64,000 bases of DNA from SHLQ01 sp033344795 (GCA_033344795.1 JAWPMS010000001.1:4802566-4866565), one strand, 5' to 3'; shown: positions 43,423-52,833, counted from the first letter of the stretch. The notes: generated from the sequence alone by a model not told the origin. Numbers and translations are program-made.

Positions 43423-44781
43423 TCAGGACATCTGAGGAACCTGAGCCATCGCGTCAGCGACGTCTTGGTCGGACAGGTCGTGATCCACGATCTCTCCGGC
43501 CAAGAAAGCCTCGTAGCTGGCCAGATCGAGATGCCCATGACCGCAGAGCGCCGTCAGGATGACCGTCTCTTCGCCGGTCTCCTTGGCGCGGTTCGCCTCA
43601 CGGATCGCCGCTGCGATCGCATGTGTCGGCTCGGGCGCCGGAATGATGCCCTCGGTCTTCGCGAACTGCAGCGCCGCCGTGAAACACTCGGTTTGGCCGA
43701 TCGACTCGGCTTCGACCAGGCCGAGCTCGTAGATGTGGCTGACGAGCGGGCTCATCCCGTGGTAGCGAAGCCCACCGGCGTGAATCGGATCTGGCACGAA
43801 GTTGTGGCCGAGGGTGTGCATCTTCATCAGTGGAGTCATCCCTGCCGAATCCCCGAAGTCATAGCGGTATTCACCCTGGGTCAAGCTCGGACATGCCGCT
43901 GGCTCGATGCAACGAATCGTCGGATTCATGTTGCCCTTCATCTTCTCCCGCAGGAACGGGAAGGACAGACCGCCGAAGTTCGAACCACCACCCGTGCAGC
44001 CGACCAACACATCTGGCGTCTCACCCGCCATCTCCATCTGGAGCAAAGCCTCTTCGCCGATGATCGTCTGGTGCATCAACACGTGATTGAGAACCGACCC
44101 GAGGGCGTACCGAACATCGTCGTGTGGTGCCGCCTGGCTGACCGCCTCGGAAATTGCGATTCCGAGGCTGCCGGTGTGGTCCGGGTTTTCCGCGAGGAGG
44201 CTGCGGCCGTACTCGGTCACATCGGACGGGCTGGGATGCACCTCAGCCCCCCAGACCTCCATCATCGTCTTGCGATACGGCTTGAGTTTGTAGCTCGCTG
44301 CGACCTGCCACACCTCACACTCGAGTCCGAATTGCGCGCACGCAAAGGCCAAGGAGGAACCCCACTGCCCGGCTCCGGTCTCGGTGGTCAGCTTCCGGAC
44401 ACCAGCCTTGGCGTTGTAGTACGCCTGTGGCACCGATGTGTTGGGCTTGTGTGAACCTGCCGGACTGACGCCCTCGTACTTGTAGAAAATCTTCGCTGGG
44501 GTGTCGAGCAGCTGCTCGAGTCGCCGCGCTCTGAAGAGTGGCGACGGCCTCCAGATGCGGTAGATGTCTCGAACTTCCTCAGGGATGTCGATAAAGCTCT
44601 CCTGGGACACCTCCTGCATGATCAGGTCCATCGGAAAAAGCGGCGCGAAGTCGTCTGGGCCTGCGGGTTCATGAGTTCCGGGATGCAACGCCGGTGGAGG
44701 TGGCGCTGGGAGATCGGGCACGATGTTGTACCACTGCGTCGGCATTTGATCCTCGGGCAGCAGATACTTGTGTTGCGACAT
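43423..44781 (-). CDS. trpB: tryptophan synthase beta-like protein TrpB2
   Basis: 452 aa with AGGAG 8 bases before the ATG. The TrpB2 subclass is shown by the long N-terminus (to ~70) and by WRPSPLFRARRLEQLL, then the PLP lysine K112 in GSHKPNTSVPQAYY, TETGAGQWGSSLAF, the GGGSNFGG phosphate cup, and HAGGLRYHGMSP. TrpB2 condenses indole (or acts on phosphoserine) with serine independent of TrpA in some organisms. No other trp gene is nearby, so it is probably a stand-alone indole-salvage enzyme. Confidence 0.94.
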   Translation of the reverse strand: MSQHKYLLPEDQMPTQWYNIVPDLPAPPPPALHPGTHEPAGPDDFAPLFPMDLIMQEVSQESFIDIPEEVRDIYRIWRPSPLFRARRLEQLLDTPAKIFYKYEGVSPAGSHKPNTSVPQAYYNAKAGVRKLTTETGAGQWGSSLAFACAQFGLECEVWQVAASYKLKPYRKTMMEVWGAEVHPSPSDVTEYGRSLLAENPDHTGSLGIAISEAVSQAAPHDDVRYALGSVLNHVLMHQTIIGEEALLQMEMAGETPDVLVGCTGGGSNFGGLSFPFLREKMKGNMNPTIRCIEPAACPSLTQGEYRYDFGDSAGMTPLMKMHTLGHNFVPDPIHAGGLRYHGMSPLVSHIYELGLVEAESIGQTECFTAALQFAKTEGIIPAPEPTHAIAAAIREANRAKETGEETVILTALCGHGHLDLASYEAFLAGEIVDHDLSDQDVADAMAQVPQMS

Positions 44782-44855
44782 GTGAGTCTCCTAGCTGTTG
44801 TGTTCTCGCCTCAGTGTTGTCCGCCGACCGCATCGCCGCCAAACGCAGATTGCTA

Positions 44856-44865
44856 GTCTGCAGAC
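44856..44865. promoter_or_regulatory. 10-base palindrome directly before the start codon
   Basis: GTCTGCAGAC ends at the base before the ATG of the 44866 gene, where a ribosome-binding site is expected and none is present. The mRNA may be leaderless or the site may be an operator. Low certainty. Confidence 0.3.
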
Positions 44866-45375
44866 ATGACTGGCGGCGAAGTTGTGATCACCCGGACAAA
44901 AGCCGGCGGTCGACTGGCCGCGTCGCTCATCGCGATCAGCACGCTTCTGCTGATCTGGACGGTTTGGACTAGCGCCCGTGATGAAACGTTCACCACCACT
45001 GACACGGTGCAGACGATCGCCGTGTCACTTGGCTTGGTTCTGTTCGGGATTCCGGCGTTGCGAGCAGCTCGCAGAGCTCGGGTGACGATTGCGCCACCGT
45101 ACGTCGAGTTGACGAATGGCTACTACGTCCACAAGTTCCCGATCGAGACCACCGAGGTCGTCTTCACCGAGGTGCCCGTCGACGAGTACGAGGGCAGAGC
45201 GGTTCGCATATCAGGCGAAAAGATTCCGATGGGTCGACGAATGTTCTTGAAGGATGCCGAGCGGATGGTGCACGTCGATGCCTCGCTCGGCCTTGTTCCC
45301 AGCGACTTCGACAAGCTTGCCGAAGACATCCGCCGAGCGATCATCGAAGCCCGGCCGCTGCCAGGAGCTTCGTGA
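44866..45375 (+). CDS. membrane protein with two helices and a PH-like domain
   Basis: 169 aa. Two hydrophobic segments (AASLIAISTLLLIWTVW, and TIAVSLGLVLFGIPAL) form a hairpin. The C-terminal ~100 residues form a beta-rich cytoplasmic domain (VTIAPPYVELTNGYYVHKFP) and a last helix, as in small bacterial PH-domain membrane proteins. Function unknown. Divergent from trpB2. Confidence 0.72.
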   Translation: MTGGEVVITRTKAGGRLAASLIAISTLLLIWTVWTSARDETFTTTDTVQTIAVSLGLVLFGIPALRAARRARVTIAPPYVELTNGYYVHKFPIETTEVVFTEVPVDEYEGRAVRISGEKIPMGRRMFLKDAERMVHVDASLGLVPSDFDKLAEDIRRAIIEARPLPGAS

Positions 45376-45384
45376 TCTCGGTGC

Positions 45385-47103
45385 TCAGCTGACCGACTGT
45401 GGTCCGCGTATCAGACGTCCGGGCAGCTGACCGGTGAACTCACCCTTCTCGACGGTGACAACACCTGCGCACAGCGTGAAGCGGTACCCGGTCGACCGCT
45501 GCACGTAACGCGGCGCACCCGTCGGGAGATCCCAGGCCATCCGCGGACGTTCGAAACCGAGCGTGTCGAAATCGATCACGTTCACATCGGCGCGATAGCC
45601 GGGAGCGAGCACTCCTCGATCTTCGAGTCCGTAGAACTCGGCGGTCTGTTGTGTCTGGCGATGCACGACCAGCTCGAGCGGCAAGGTGTCGCCACGAGAG
45701 CGATCCCGAGCCCAATAGCTCAACATGAAGGTCGGCATCCCACCGTCGACGATGGTTCCACAGTGCGCTCCGCCATCGGCGAGTCCCATTCGTGTACGAG
45801 GGTGTTGGTGGAGCTCACGAAGAGGCTCGAGCGACCCCGCCGCATAGTTCATGAACGGGAAGTAGATGATGCCGGTGCCGTCGGCTGAATTCAGGTGGTC
45901 ATATGCCATCTCCGCAGCACGTGTTGTGTCTCCTCCAGCACGTCGCAAAAGGCTCAGCTCTGGTTCTGGTTCATAGTCGGCCTCATCTTCGAACAGCCAC
46001 ATCCGATCGAACGACGTCGAGATGTACTGGACAAGTGAACGCTCATCCGTCGACGCCTCGGCAAGGAGCAGGCGACGGAGTTCGGGCTTGTTCAATTGTG
46101 TGCGCCGAGCCGGTGCGTCGAGTGACCGCAGCGCCTCGAAGGTGGGTCGACCCATGAACGGGTTGATGGTGCCATCCCAGCTCATCAGCACCCCGACCGG
46201 ACGGCCCGCGACCTGTCCGTAGACCTCGATCCCGTCGGCTTCCGCCTCGTCGAGCTTGGCGAGCACGTCGCGATACAACTCGGGGTGTGTGTCGGGGATG
46301 TTGAAGTTGAATACCGCGGGCTTTCCGGTGCGACGAGCAACTTCGCGAAGCCACTCGAAACTTCCGGGAACTTCGGGGTGATGCAACGCACACTCGAACA
46401 CTCCATGCCCTGCGGCGGCCATGCCATCGGCGATGCCGAGCAACTCGCCGGCATCAGCTGAGGTGCCGGGGACGAGCTCACCGTCAATCGAACGATGCAG
46501 CGGGGTACGAGACGTGGAAAACCCGAGTGCTCCAGCAGACAGGGCCTCCTCGGTCAACGCAGCCATGGCGTCGACTTCAGAACGCGTTGCCTCGATCCCG
46601 TCTGCACATCGATCACCCATCACCCACGCACGGAGCGCCCCGTGCGGAACCTGGGTGGCGACATCGGTGACCCATCGGCGACGATCGAGGGCGTCGAGGT
46701 ATTCCGGAAAGGTCTCCCACTCCCACTCGATGCCATCGGTCAACGCCGCTCCAGGGATGTCCTCAACACCTTCCATCATCGCGATCAACCACTCGCGACG
46801 ATCCGCCTTCGCCGGCGCAAATCCCACCCCACAGTTCCCCATCACAACCGTGGTCACCCCGTGCCACCCCGATGGGGTCAGGTACGGATCCCAAGTGACC
46901 TGGGCGTCATAGTGCGTGTGCATGTCGACGAACCCAGGCGTGACGAGAAGGTCGGTGGCATCGATCTCTCGGACGCCTTGGTCTCGGACGTCGCCGACTG
47001 CGGTGATCGTGGAACCATCGATTGCGAGATCGCCGACGAATCGCGGCGCACCACTTCCGTCGATGATCGTGCCGTTTCGGATGACCAGGTCGTGCATGGT
47101 CAC
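45385..47103 (-). CDS. N-acyl-D-amino-acid deacylase / D-aminoacylase-type amidohydrolase
   Basis: 572 aa. Urease-superfamily amidohydrolase of the D-aminoacylase group: metal His-x-His in GFVDMHTHYDAQ, Cys in VVMGNCGVGFAP (the family's bridging Cys), ECALHHPEV and GLADGGAHCGTI. The C-terminal domain carries LAPGYRADVNVIDFDTL. It would release D-amino acids from N-acyl derivatives. An ATG two codons in (47097) is possible. It starts 3 bases after the RND transporter stop, so the two are cotranscribed. Confidence 0.88.
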   Translation of the reverse strand: MTMHDLVIRNGTIIDGSGAPRFVGDLAIDGSTITAVGDVRDQGVREIDATDLLVTPGFVDMHTHYDAQVTWDPYLTPSGWHGVTTVVMGNCGVGFAPAKADRREWLIAMMEGVEDIPGAALTDGIEWEWETFPEYLDALDRRRWVTDVATQVPHGALRAWVMGDRCADGIEATRSEVDAMAALTEEALSAGALGFSTSRTPLHRSIDGELVPGTSADAGELLGIADGMAAAGHGVFECALHHPEVPGSFEWLREVARRTGKPAVFNFNIPDTHPELYRDVLAKLDEAEADGIEVYGQVAGRPVGVLMSWDGTINPFMGRPTFEALRSLDAPARRTQLNKPELRRLLLAEASTDERSLVQYISTSFDRMWLFEDEADYEPEPELSLLRRAGGDTTRAAEMAYDHLNSADGTGIIYFPFMNYAAGSLEPLRELHQHPRTRMGLADGGAHCGTIVDGGMPTFMLSYWARDRSRGDTLPLELVVHRQTQQTAEFYGLEDRGVLAPGYRADVNVIDFDTLGFERPRMAWDLPTGAPRYVQRSTGYRFTLCAGVVTVEKGEFTGQLPGRLIRGPQSVS

Positions 47104-47106
47104 ACG

Positions 47107-49770
47107 CTAGGCGACGGGTTCGACCTCCGGCTGAGGCGTGCGGTTCCTGCCACGACGCCATGGGGTGACGATCTTGTCGCGCATCCACTCGACCGCGAGG
47201 TAGTAGTACGGGAACGACACGATGACGAGGAAGGTGCTCGACAACAAACCAAAGATGATGGTGAAGGCGAGACCCTCCCAGAACGGATCCGAGAGCGCCA
47301 ACGGCAACAGGCCACCCACCGTCGTGAACGACGTCGCGACCAACGGCCGGAAACGTTTCTTCACCGCCGTCGCGATCGCAGTTTTCCGGTCTGCACCCAA
47401 GTCGCGCTCCTGGTTCGCGAAGTCGACCAGCAGAATCGAGTTGTTGACGGCGATACCGATGAGGCCGATCAGACCGAGCATCACGAAGAAGCTCAGCTGG
47501 TTGTCGGTGATCAAGAGGCCACCGAACACACCGAAGAAGCTGAACGGAATCGCAAGGAACACCAACAGCGGCTGCACGAGCGACCGGAACTGGATCACCA
47601 AGAGCACAAACATCGCAACCAGAGCCGAAAGGAAGGCGAACGGCAGGGCCGCAAACGACTCCTGGTTGTCCGATTCGAGTCCGAAGTCGAATCCGATTGC
47701 GTCCTCCTCGAGTCCAAGCGCCGCAAGCTCAGCTGGACCGTAGTTGTCCTCGAAGAACTCCTGTGTGGTTGCGGTGACGCTGGTGATCGAATCGTTGTCG
47801 AATCGGGCCCGAACCTCGACGAGGCGGCGGCCATCCTCTCGAGCAACCACATCGTCGAGCGCCACATCGGTCTCGACGACATTGAACACATCGCCGTTGG
47901 GCAGCTCGAGCGCACGGCCGTCGAGATCGGCGCGCAGGCTCTCGGCAGCGGCGGCGAGCGTGTCGATGTCCTCGCCGAACACCTGCATCGTGTACGGGAA
48001 CAACAATTCCGGGGGGCCATTCGAGATAGCGGAGAACACGACGCGCGCACCCTCTTCGGCATCACCGATCGGTTGCAGCTGATCGACGAGTTCGTGCACG
48101 GTCGGACGATCACCAATCGGCGTCAAGTTGTACTGGGCCAAGGCGCTGTTGGCATCGCCGATGTAGAGGTAACCGAGCTCCAGCTCATCGCCAAGCGTGT
48201 CGGATGCCTGTTGGTTCATGTCGAGAGCGATTCTCTTGGCCTCCTCGATCGTGGTCCCTGGCTCGTAGGTGATCTCGAGGGCGATGTTTATCGAATCCTT
48301 CGCTGGCGGGAAGATGTTGAAGCCCACGTTGGGAGCGAAGACGAAGAGGCCCACGAAGAACAGCACAAGGCTCAACAGGAACCCGGCGATCGCAACACCG
48401 AGACCCTTGCCACCACCGATGGCAGGGAGGTTTCCCACCCGTTCGCCAAGCCATTCTTCGGCCCGAACGAGCGGCCCGCTTGCCTTTGGCACGGGAAGCG
48501 TGATGTACCGCGCAGCAACCGGAATGAAGATCAACGAAAGGATCAACGACACCATCAACGACAAGATGATCGTGATCGGCAGGATTCGGATGAAGCCACC
48601 CAACACGCCGCCGATCAACAGCATCGGGGCGAACACCAGAACGGTCGTCAGCGTGCCCGAGAGGCTGGCGCTTCCCACTCGGTTGATCGCTCGGCGGATG
48701 ACGGTCAGATCGTCTTCGTTCTCATCTTCGCGGAACGCGTCGATCGACTCGGTGATCACGATCGCATCATCGACGAACAGGCCGAGTGCCAGGATGAGCG
48801 CGAACAGCGAGATGGTGTTCAGCGAAATACCGACGATGTACAAACCGCCGACGGAAGCTGCGAGCACGGTCAGGATGAAGAGCGCGGTGATGATCGACGC
48901 TCGCCAAGAGATCAGCAACAGCGCCACGATCGCGACGACGAGGATTCCGAGGAGGACGTTGCCCTGCAGCGAGGAGATCTGCTGACGCACGAGGGTGGCG
49001 AAGTCGATTGCCACCACGGCTTCGAATCCTTCGGGCAGGTTGGCCCGCGCACGTTCGAGAGCTTCATCGGTCGCATCTCGGATGGCGATCGAGTCCACAT
49101 TTGGGCTCGCCTTCACACCAATGGCGATCGACGGCCGAAACTCGTTGCTTGGATCCGTGAGTTGATTGAAGCTGACCTCGAGCACGACCTCCTCGCCCGA
49201 CTCAGGGTTGATGCCGGCGTCGAACAGTTCCTCGACTTGGGCCGAGGCAATGTCGGGATGTGTGATGTCGTCGACGATCGCTTGCGCGGCCGCTTCGAGC
49301 TCCTCGCCCGTCGTACCCACATCGGCGTAGACCCCGATGAGGATGTCGTAGCCCTCCTCGAGGAACTTCGACGCGTCGATCGATTGGGTGAAGAGCTGCG
49401 CCTCTGGAGGCAGTGATATCCCTTGGGCGACCTCCTCGATGAGTGCCGCACCTTCGACGCTCGTCACCCCGCCCTCGAGGTTTGCAAGGACGGTGAAGGA
49501 GTTCGCGCGCGAGAAACTCTGAACGCTCTCGACACCCTCGATCGCGAGCACCGCGTCAGCGAGGGGGACCGTCACCTCTTCATCAACACGGTCTTTGTCG
49601 TCGACGAAGTACCCGCCCGCACCGACGGAGATGGGCACGTCAACCGGCGGGAAACCCTCGCGCGGGAGAAGGAATAGGTAGGACAAAACACCGAACGCCA
49701 ACACCACCAGCCAGAGCAACAGGGAGGGACGAGGCCGTGATGCGAATACCTGAACAAACCGTGCGAGCAT
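47107..49770 (-). CDS. RND-family efflux permease (AcrB-like), solitary
   Basis: 887 aa with AGGAG shortly before the ATG. Inner-membrane proton-driven exporter: first helix LLLWLVVLAFGVLSYLFLLP, four periplasm-facing subdomains, and the TM4 region LFALILALGLFVDDAIVI with the essential paired acidic residues, and the second half FVMLGLIGLIGIAVNNSILLVDFA. It is shorter than AcrB (~1040 aa) because the docking subdomains are reduced. No membrane-fusion or outer-membrane partner is present, as expected for a monoderm. Cotranscribed with the downstream deacylase gene. Confidence 0.92.
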   Translation of the reverse strand: MLARFVQVFASRPRPSLLLWLVVLAFGVLSYLFLLPREGFPPVDVPISVGAGGYFVDDKDRVDEEVTVPLADAVLAIEGVESVQSFSRANSFTVLANLEGGVTSVEGAALIEEVAQGISLPPEAQLFTQSIDASKFLEEGYDILIGVYADVGTTGEELEAAAQAIVDDITHPDIASAQVEELFDAGINPESGEEVVLEVSFNQLTDPSNEFRPSIAIGVKASPNVDSIAIRDATDEALERARANLPEGFEAVVAIDFATLVRQQISSLQGNVLLGILVVAIVALLLISWRASIITALFILTVLAASVGGLYIVGISLNTISLFALILALGLFVDDAIVITESIDAFREDENEDDLTVIRRAINRVGSASLSGTLTTVLVFAPMLLIGGVLGGFIRILPITIILSLMVSLILSLIFIPVAARYITLPVPKASGPLVRAEEWLGERVGNLPAIGGGKGLGVAIAGFLLSLVLFFVGLFVFAPNVGFNIFPPAKDSINIALEITYEPGTTIEEAKRIALDMNQQASDTLGDELELGYLYIGDANSALAQYNLTPIGDRPTVHELVDQLQPIGDAEEGARVVFSAISNGPPELLFPYTMQVFGEDIDTLAAAAESLRADLDGRALELPNGDVFNVVETDVALDDVVAREDGRRLVEVRARFDNDSITSVTATTQEFFEDNYGPAELAALGLEEDAIGFDFGLESDNQESFAALPFAFLSALVAMFVLLVIQFRSLVQPLLVFLAIPFSFFGVFGGLLITDNQLSFFVMLGLIGLIGIAVNNSILLVDFANQERDLGADRKTAIATAVKKRFRPLVATSFTTVGGLLPLALSDPFWEGLAFTIIFGLLSSTFLVIVSFPYYYLAVEWMRDKIVTPWRRGRNRTPQPEVEPVA

Positions 49771-49817
49771 GCCGCCACTCCTATGTGAGTCCTGCCGTAG
49801 TGAGCTACAGACTATTG

Positions 49818-49853
49818 ATCAGAGTTTGTGAACGCAATCACAATCTTGATTGT
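49818..49853. promoter_or_regulatory. A+T-rich promoter region of the RND operon with an inverted repeat
   Basis: Contains ACAATC-TT-GATTGT (49840-49853), a perfect 6-bp inverted repeat, and TTGATCA nearby (49816-49822). Read on the minus strand, TTGCGT and ATAGTC at a 16-base spacing form a plausible promoter. The repeat is of a size bound by TetR/MarR regulators, but no regulator gene is adjacent. Confidence 0.4.
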
Positions 49854-50302
49854 CAGGCCAGACTGCGACCAACAGCCTGAGAGACTGTCTTGCCATCGAC
49901 CCGGCCATCGGCGCGCGCCATCACGTCCTTGATCGCAGAGCCCATGTCTTTCTTGGTCGTGTACCCACCGTCAGCGATGACGGATGAGACAAGGGCGTCG
50001 AGCTCCTCGGCAGAAAGCGGCTCGGGAAGGTAGGCCTGCAGTACATCGCGTTCAGCGATTTCTTTGGCCGCACGCTCCGCCTCGCCCGCATCCTCGAAGA
50101 TCTCGGCGGCTTCGTTGCGCTGCTTGATCTCGGTGGCAATCAGTTTCATGATGGCCGAGTCGTCGAGCTCACCGTCGACTCCCTCGGCGGTCTCCCCTGT
50201 CTTCACCGCGGTGATGACAGCACGCAGAGTGGTCTTCTTCACGTCATCGCCAGCCTTCATTGCTGCGACAAGGTCGGTTTGCAGAGTGTCACGAAGTGTC
50301 AT
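49853..50302 (-). CDS. GatB/YqeY domain protein
   Basis: 149 aa from ATG at 50302 (MTLRDTLQTDLVAAMKAGDD). Whole-length YqeY protein: an N-terminal four-helix region with TTLRAVITAVKTGE and a C-terminal YqeY/GatB tail domain with MGSAIKDVMARADGRVDGKTVSQAV (quoted by family). Related to the tRNA-binding domain of the Asp/Glu-tRNA amidotransferase; the stand-alone function is unknown. Divergent from the small gene at 50342. Confidence 0.9.
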   Translation of the reverse strand: MTLRDTLQTDLVAAMKAGDDVKKTTLRAVITAVKTGETAEGVDGELDDSAIMKLIATEIKQRNEAAEIFEDAGEAERAAKEIAERDVLQAYLPEPLSAEELDALVSSVIADGGYTTKKDMGSAIKDVMARADGRVDGKTVSQAVGRSLA

Positions 50303-50341
50303 GGGAATCATCGTGTCACACCCCATGTTCATACTTATGAC

Positions 50342-50533
50342 ATGAGTACGAAATCCACCTCCCCACAACGAGCTGCCTCACAAACGCAGCTTCTGTTGGT
50401 CACCGAGGAAAAGACCTCGGCGAACCACTGGAAGCTCGATGACGAGACTCGCCAGGTCGGGTTGAAGGGTCTCGCTCAGGCACGCGCCGTACTGCAGGCA
50501 TCACGCCCCGCAGTGCTCGATCTCGCCGCCTGA
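50342..50533 (+). CDS. small conserved-looking protein of unknown function
   Basis: 63 aa from ATG at 50342. Polar N-terminus, then KTSANHWKLDDETRQVGLKGLAQARAVL, a short amphipathic helix of a type that I recall from other Acidimicrobiia small proteins. No ribosome site is obvious, and the mRNA could be leaderless. It has a dedicated slot between yqeY and the nuclease lipoprotein. Confidence 0.5.
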   Translation: MSTKSTSPQRAASQTQLLLVTEEKTSANHWKLDDETRQVGLKGLAQARAVLQASRPAVLDLAA

Positions 50534-50648
50534 GTTACCCTTCGTTCACCGACCACCGGCCGCAAACGATGCGAGCGCGCCCACCTTCGGTGTCTTGGCC
50601 CTCGGCCCGCTGCTCGATACGCCTGGCACAGCCAGCGAAAGTCGGAAC

Positions 50649-51191
50649 GTGCGACACGCGCAATCTGCCCACCTTCTTCTTGTTGCCGCCTGTCTCGGTG
50701 CATGCGTCGGGTGCACCAGCCCACCACAAGAAACGCAGGACTCGACATCTCCCGTAGTCACGTCGGTCGTCGACGGCGACACCGTCGTTGTGCGATTTGC
50801 GCCTGGAGTGGAAGAAACCGTCCGACTCCTGGGCATCGATACGCCCGAAACCGTCGACCCGAGTCGCCCGATCCAGTGTTTTGGCGCCGAGGCATCGTCG
50901 CATTTGCGGCGATTGCTTCCCCCGAACACTCCCATCCGTCTCGAGCGTGACGTCGAAGCGAGAGACCACTTCGGTCGTCTCCTCGCCTACATCTATCGCG
51001 AGCGCGACGATCTCTTCGTGAATCTCGACCTCGTCCGTCACGGGTTGGCCGATGTCAGCTTCTACGAGCCGAATACCACGTATCGCGGCGAGTTCGACAC
51101 CTCTCTCATCACCGCCAGAACACAATCTCTTGGACTCTGGAGCGCCTGCGGTGGGCCAGATGTCCCGCTCGACCCGGAAGCGCGGAGCTGA
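50649..51191 (+). CDS. thermonuclease (SNase) family lipoprotein
   Basis: 180 aa from GTG at 50649, chosen because it opens a normal lipoprotein signal (LLLVAACLGACVGC, lipobox Cys); a TTG at 50595 lengthens it without benefit. SNase fold: VTSVVDGDTVVVRF, TVRLLGIDTPETVDP (catalytic Asp and Glu-type segment), RLERDVEARDHFGRLLAYIY and LVRHGLADVSFY. A calcium-dependent extracytoplasmic nuclease, probably for scavenging nucleic acids. Convergent with the SCP2-like gene. Confidence 0.82.
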   Translation: MRHAQSAHLLLVAACLGACVGCTSPPQETQDSTSPVVTSVVDGDTVVVRFAPGVEETVRLLGIDTPETVDPSRPIQCFGAEASSHLRRLLPPNTPIRLERDVEARDHFGRLLAYIYRERDDLFVNLDLVRHGLADVSFYEPNTTYRGEFDTSLITARTQSLGLWSACGGPDVPLDPEARS

Positions 51192-51192
51192 C

Positions 51193-51576
51193 CTACCCGG
51201 CCGCCTTGCTCCAGGCAGCGTTCCATGGATCGACTTGGAAAAGCGGCACGAGCTCATCGAGCCAACGTTGGTACGCCCCTTCGATCTTCAGGTCTCCGCG
51301 CATGAACGCCGCATCTCGACTTCGCTTTCCCCGCCACAGTTCAAGCAGCACAGCTTCCTTGGCGGTCACGGTCACGTCGGCCTTCTCGCCACGTGGCAAC
51401 TTGCCAGCCGTGGCTGCGGCGACAGCGCCGCCAGACAGGTCGAGGTTGAACGCCACCTTGCCTTCTTCGGTGTCCGAGACCACATACAGCAGACGCATCC
51501 CCGAGTCATCGGTAAGCGCATCAGGACCGACGAGCGAAGCAAGCGCATCGCACCACTCCTGGTCATACCTCGCCAC
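51193..51576 (-). CDS. SCP2/sterol-carrier-like small protein
   Basis: 127 aa from GTG at 51576. The SCP2-like fold is suggested by AFNLDLSGGAVAAATAGKLPRG, VTVTAKEAVLLELWRGKRS and FMRGDLKIEGAYQRWLDELVPLF. It binds a hydrophobic ligand in related proteins. The GTG shares a base with the mca stop, so it is translated with mca. Confidence 0.75.
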   Translation of the reverse strand: MARYDQEWCDALASLVGPDALTDDSGMRLLYVVSDTEEGKVAFNLDLSGGAVAAATAGKLPRGEKADVTVTAKEAVLLELWRGKRSRDAAFMRGDLKIEGAYQRWLDELVPLFQVDPWNAAWSKAAG

Positions 51577-52445
51577 TAGAGCGACACCTCGTTGCGGAGA
51601 CCGGCAAAGAGGTCGTCTTCTGGCGTGACCGCCTCAAACGTCGCCATGGCGAGTTCGTAGTCATCCCATGGGTACACGGCAGCGGCGATTGGACGGGGAA
51701 GCGGAAACCAAACGCTGTGATTGGGATCGACCTGCGTGGCATGGGCAATGAGCGCGTCGCAGCGAGCATCCCAATACTTCTCGACATCGACCTTGGTCGT
51801 GATGAGGTGGTCCTCGTCCTCGCGGTTGAAGAACCGCTCCTCGAACGGACTCTCGCCATTCATCTCGAGGCACTTCTCGTGGGTCAACATCATCCGTTCC
51901 TTGGACCACGCCGTGTAATACATCTTCGACGGGGTCCATGGCTCGCCAGCATCTGGATACGCATCAGGATCTCCCGCCGCGTGAAAGGCCGGAATGCTGA
52001 TCTCGTTCACCCGGAGATGGTCGGGGTGGAGATACCCGGTCTGATGATCGCTGTAGGTCACGATGACCTGCGGACGTTCCTCGCGAATGATTCGGACGAG
52101 CCGCTCGACCGCTTCATCCAACGGCGCGTTTGCAAACGCGTCGGGATGTGCGTTCTCCGGCATGTCGGGCATCCCCGAATCGCGATAGCCCAACATCGCC
52201 ACCCGCTGGTAGCCGAGAATCTCCGCTGATCTGTCGAGTTCGGCACGACGAACCGCTGCGATGTTGTCACGGTTTTCCTGAGTGTTCATCGCCTCGTTCA
52301 AGATGTCACCCGCTTCGCCACCCGTGCAACACACGAGCACACACCGAACACCATCTGCGCTGTACTTTGCGATCGTTCCAGCCCCCTTCGACGCTTCGTC
52401 ATCTGGGTGTGCATGAACGGTGAGGAGCCGCAGATCTGAGTGCAT
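51576..52445 (-). CDS. mca: mycothiol S-conjugate amidase
   Basis: 289 aa from ATG at 52445 (MHSDLRLLTVHAHPDDEASK); the upstream frame is unsupported. PIG-L fold zinc amidase: HAHPDDE (His13, Asp16), GYLHPDHLRV (third zinc ligand), and the Mca-specific GEPWTPSKMYY and HATQVDPNHSVW blocks. Length equals Mca and not the shorter MshB. It cleaves mycothiol conjugates of electrophiles to mercapturic acids for export, a detoxification role. Its presence implies mycothiol synthesis and supports the actinobacterial assignment. Confidence 0.92.
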   Translation of the reverse strand: MHSDLRLLTVHAHPDDEASKGAGTIAKYSADGVRCVLVCCTGGEAGDILNEAMNTQENRDNIAAVRRAELDRSAEILGYQRVAMLGYRDSGMPDMPENAHPDAFANAPLDEAVERLVRIIREERPQVIVTYSDHQTGYLHPDHLRVNEISIPAFHAAGDPDAYPDAGEPWTPSKMYYTAWSKERMMLTHEKCLEMNGESPFEERFFNREDEDHLITTKVDVEKYWDARCDALIAHATQVDPNHSVWFPLPRPIAAAVYPWDDYELAMATFEAVTPEDDLFAGLRNEVSL

Positions 52446-52518
52446 CAGCGAACGATACCGGGCTCGCCGCGGCCCTCGATACGAATTTGGGCAATGCCTC
52501 GCTGTACGTTGAGAAACA

Positions 52519-52833
52519 GTGCTACTTCGCCGCCTCATCAATCCAGCGACGTCGACCGTTCTTCGCGAGAGCGAGCGTTCCCGAAACATGGTCTCACGGC
52601 TTCGTCCGGGGGGTGTTCTCGCCTTGGCGGTCGTATCCGTCGTCGGCGCATTCGGGATCATTCAGTGGAACCAACGCTTGATCATCACCGGTTTCGCCGC
52701 GGGTCTCGTCATCATTGCCATCAACATCGTCGTCGTCACGACCCAGTACTGGCACAGGCGAAATACGACGCTCGAAGCGAGCTACCTCGGAGCCGACGAA
52801 GTTGTTCGGCACCGAACGCCCAAACCGCGGTGA
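52519..52833 (+). CDS. small two-helix membrane protein of unknown function
   Basis: 104 aa from ATG at 52519; in-frame ATG at 52588 is an alternative. Hydrophobic segments at about 32-50 (LALAVVSVVGAFGIIQW) and 54-74 (LIITGFAAGLVIIAINIVVV) form a hairpin with polar ends and a basic tail. No family recognised. Divergent from mca and 15 bases upstream of the ornithine-cyclodeaminase-like gene. Confidence 0.6.
   Translation: MLLRRLINPATSTVLRESERSRNMVSRLRPGGVLALAVVSVVGAFGIIQWNQRLIITGFAAGLVIIAINIVVVTTQYWHRRNTTLEASYLGADEVVRHRTPKPR

Noticed and set aside
46495..49416. 973-aa open frame on the plus strand across the deacylase and RND genes
   Set aside because: It is antisense to two clear genes, is rich in Arg, His, Glu and Gln, and has no domain or ribosome site; it results from the GC-rich third-position pattern of the real genes.
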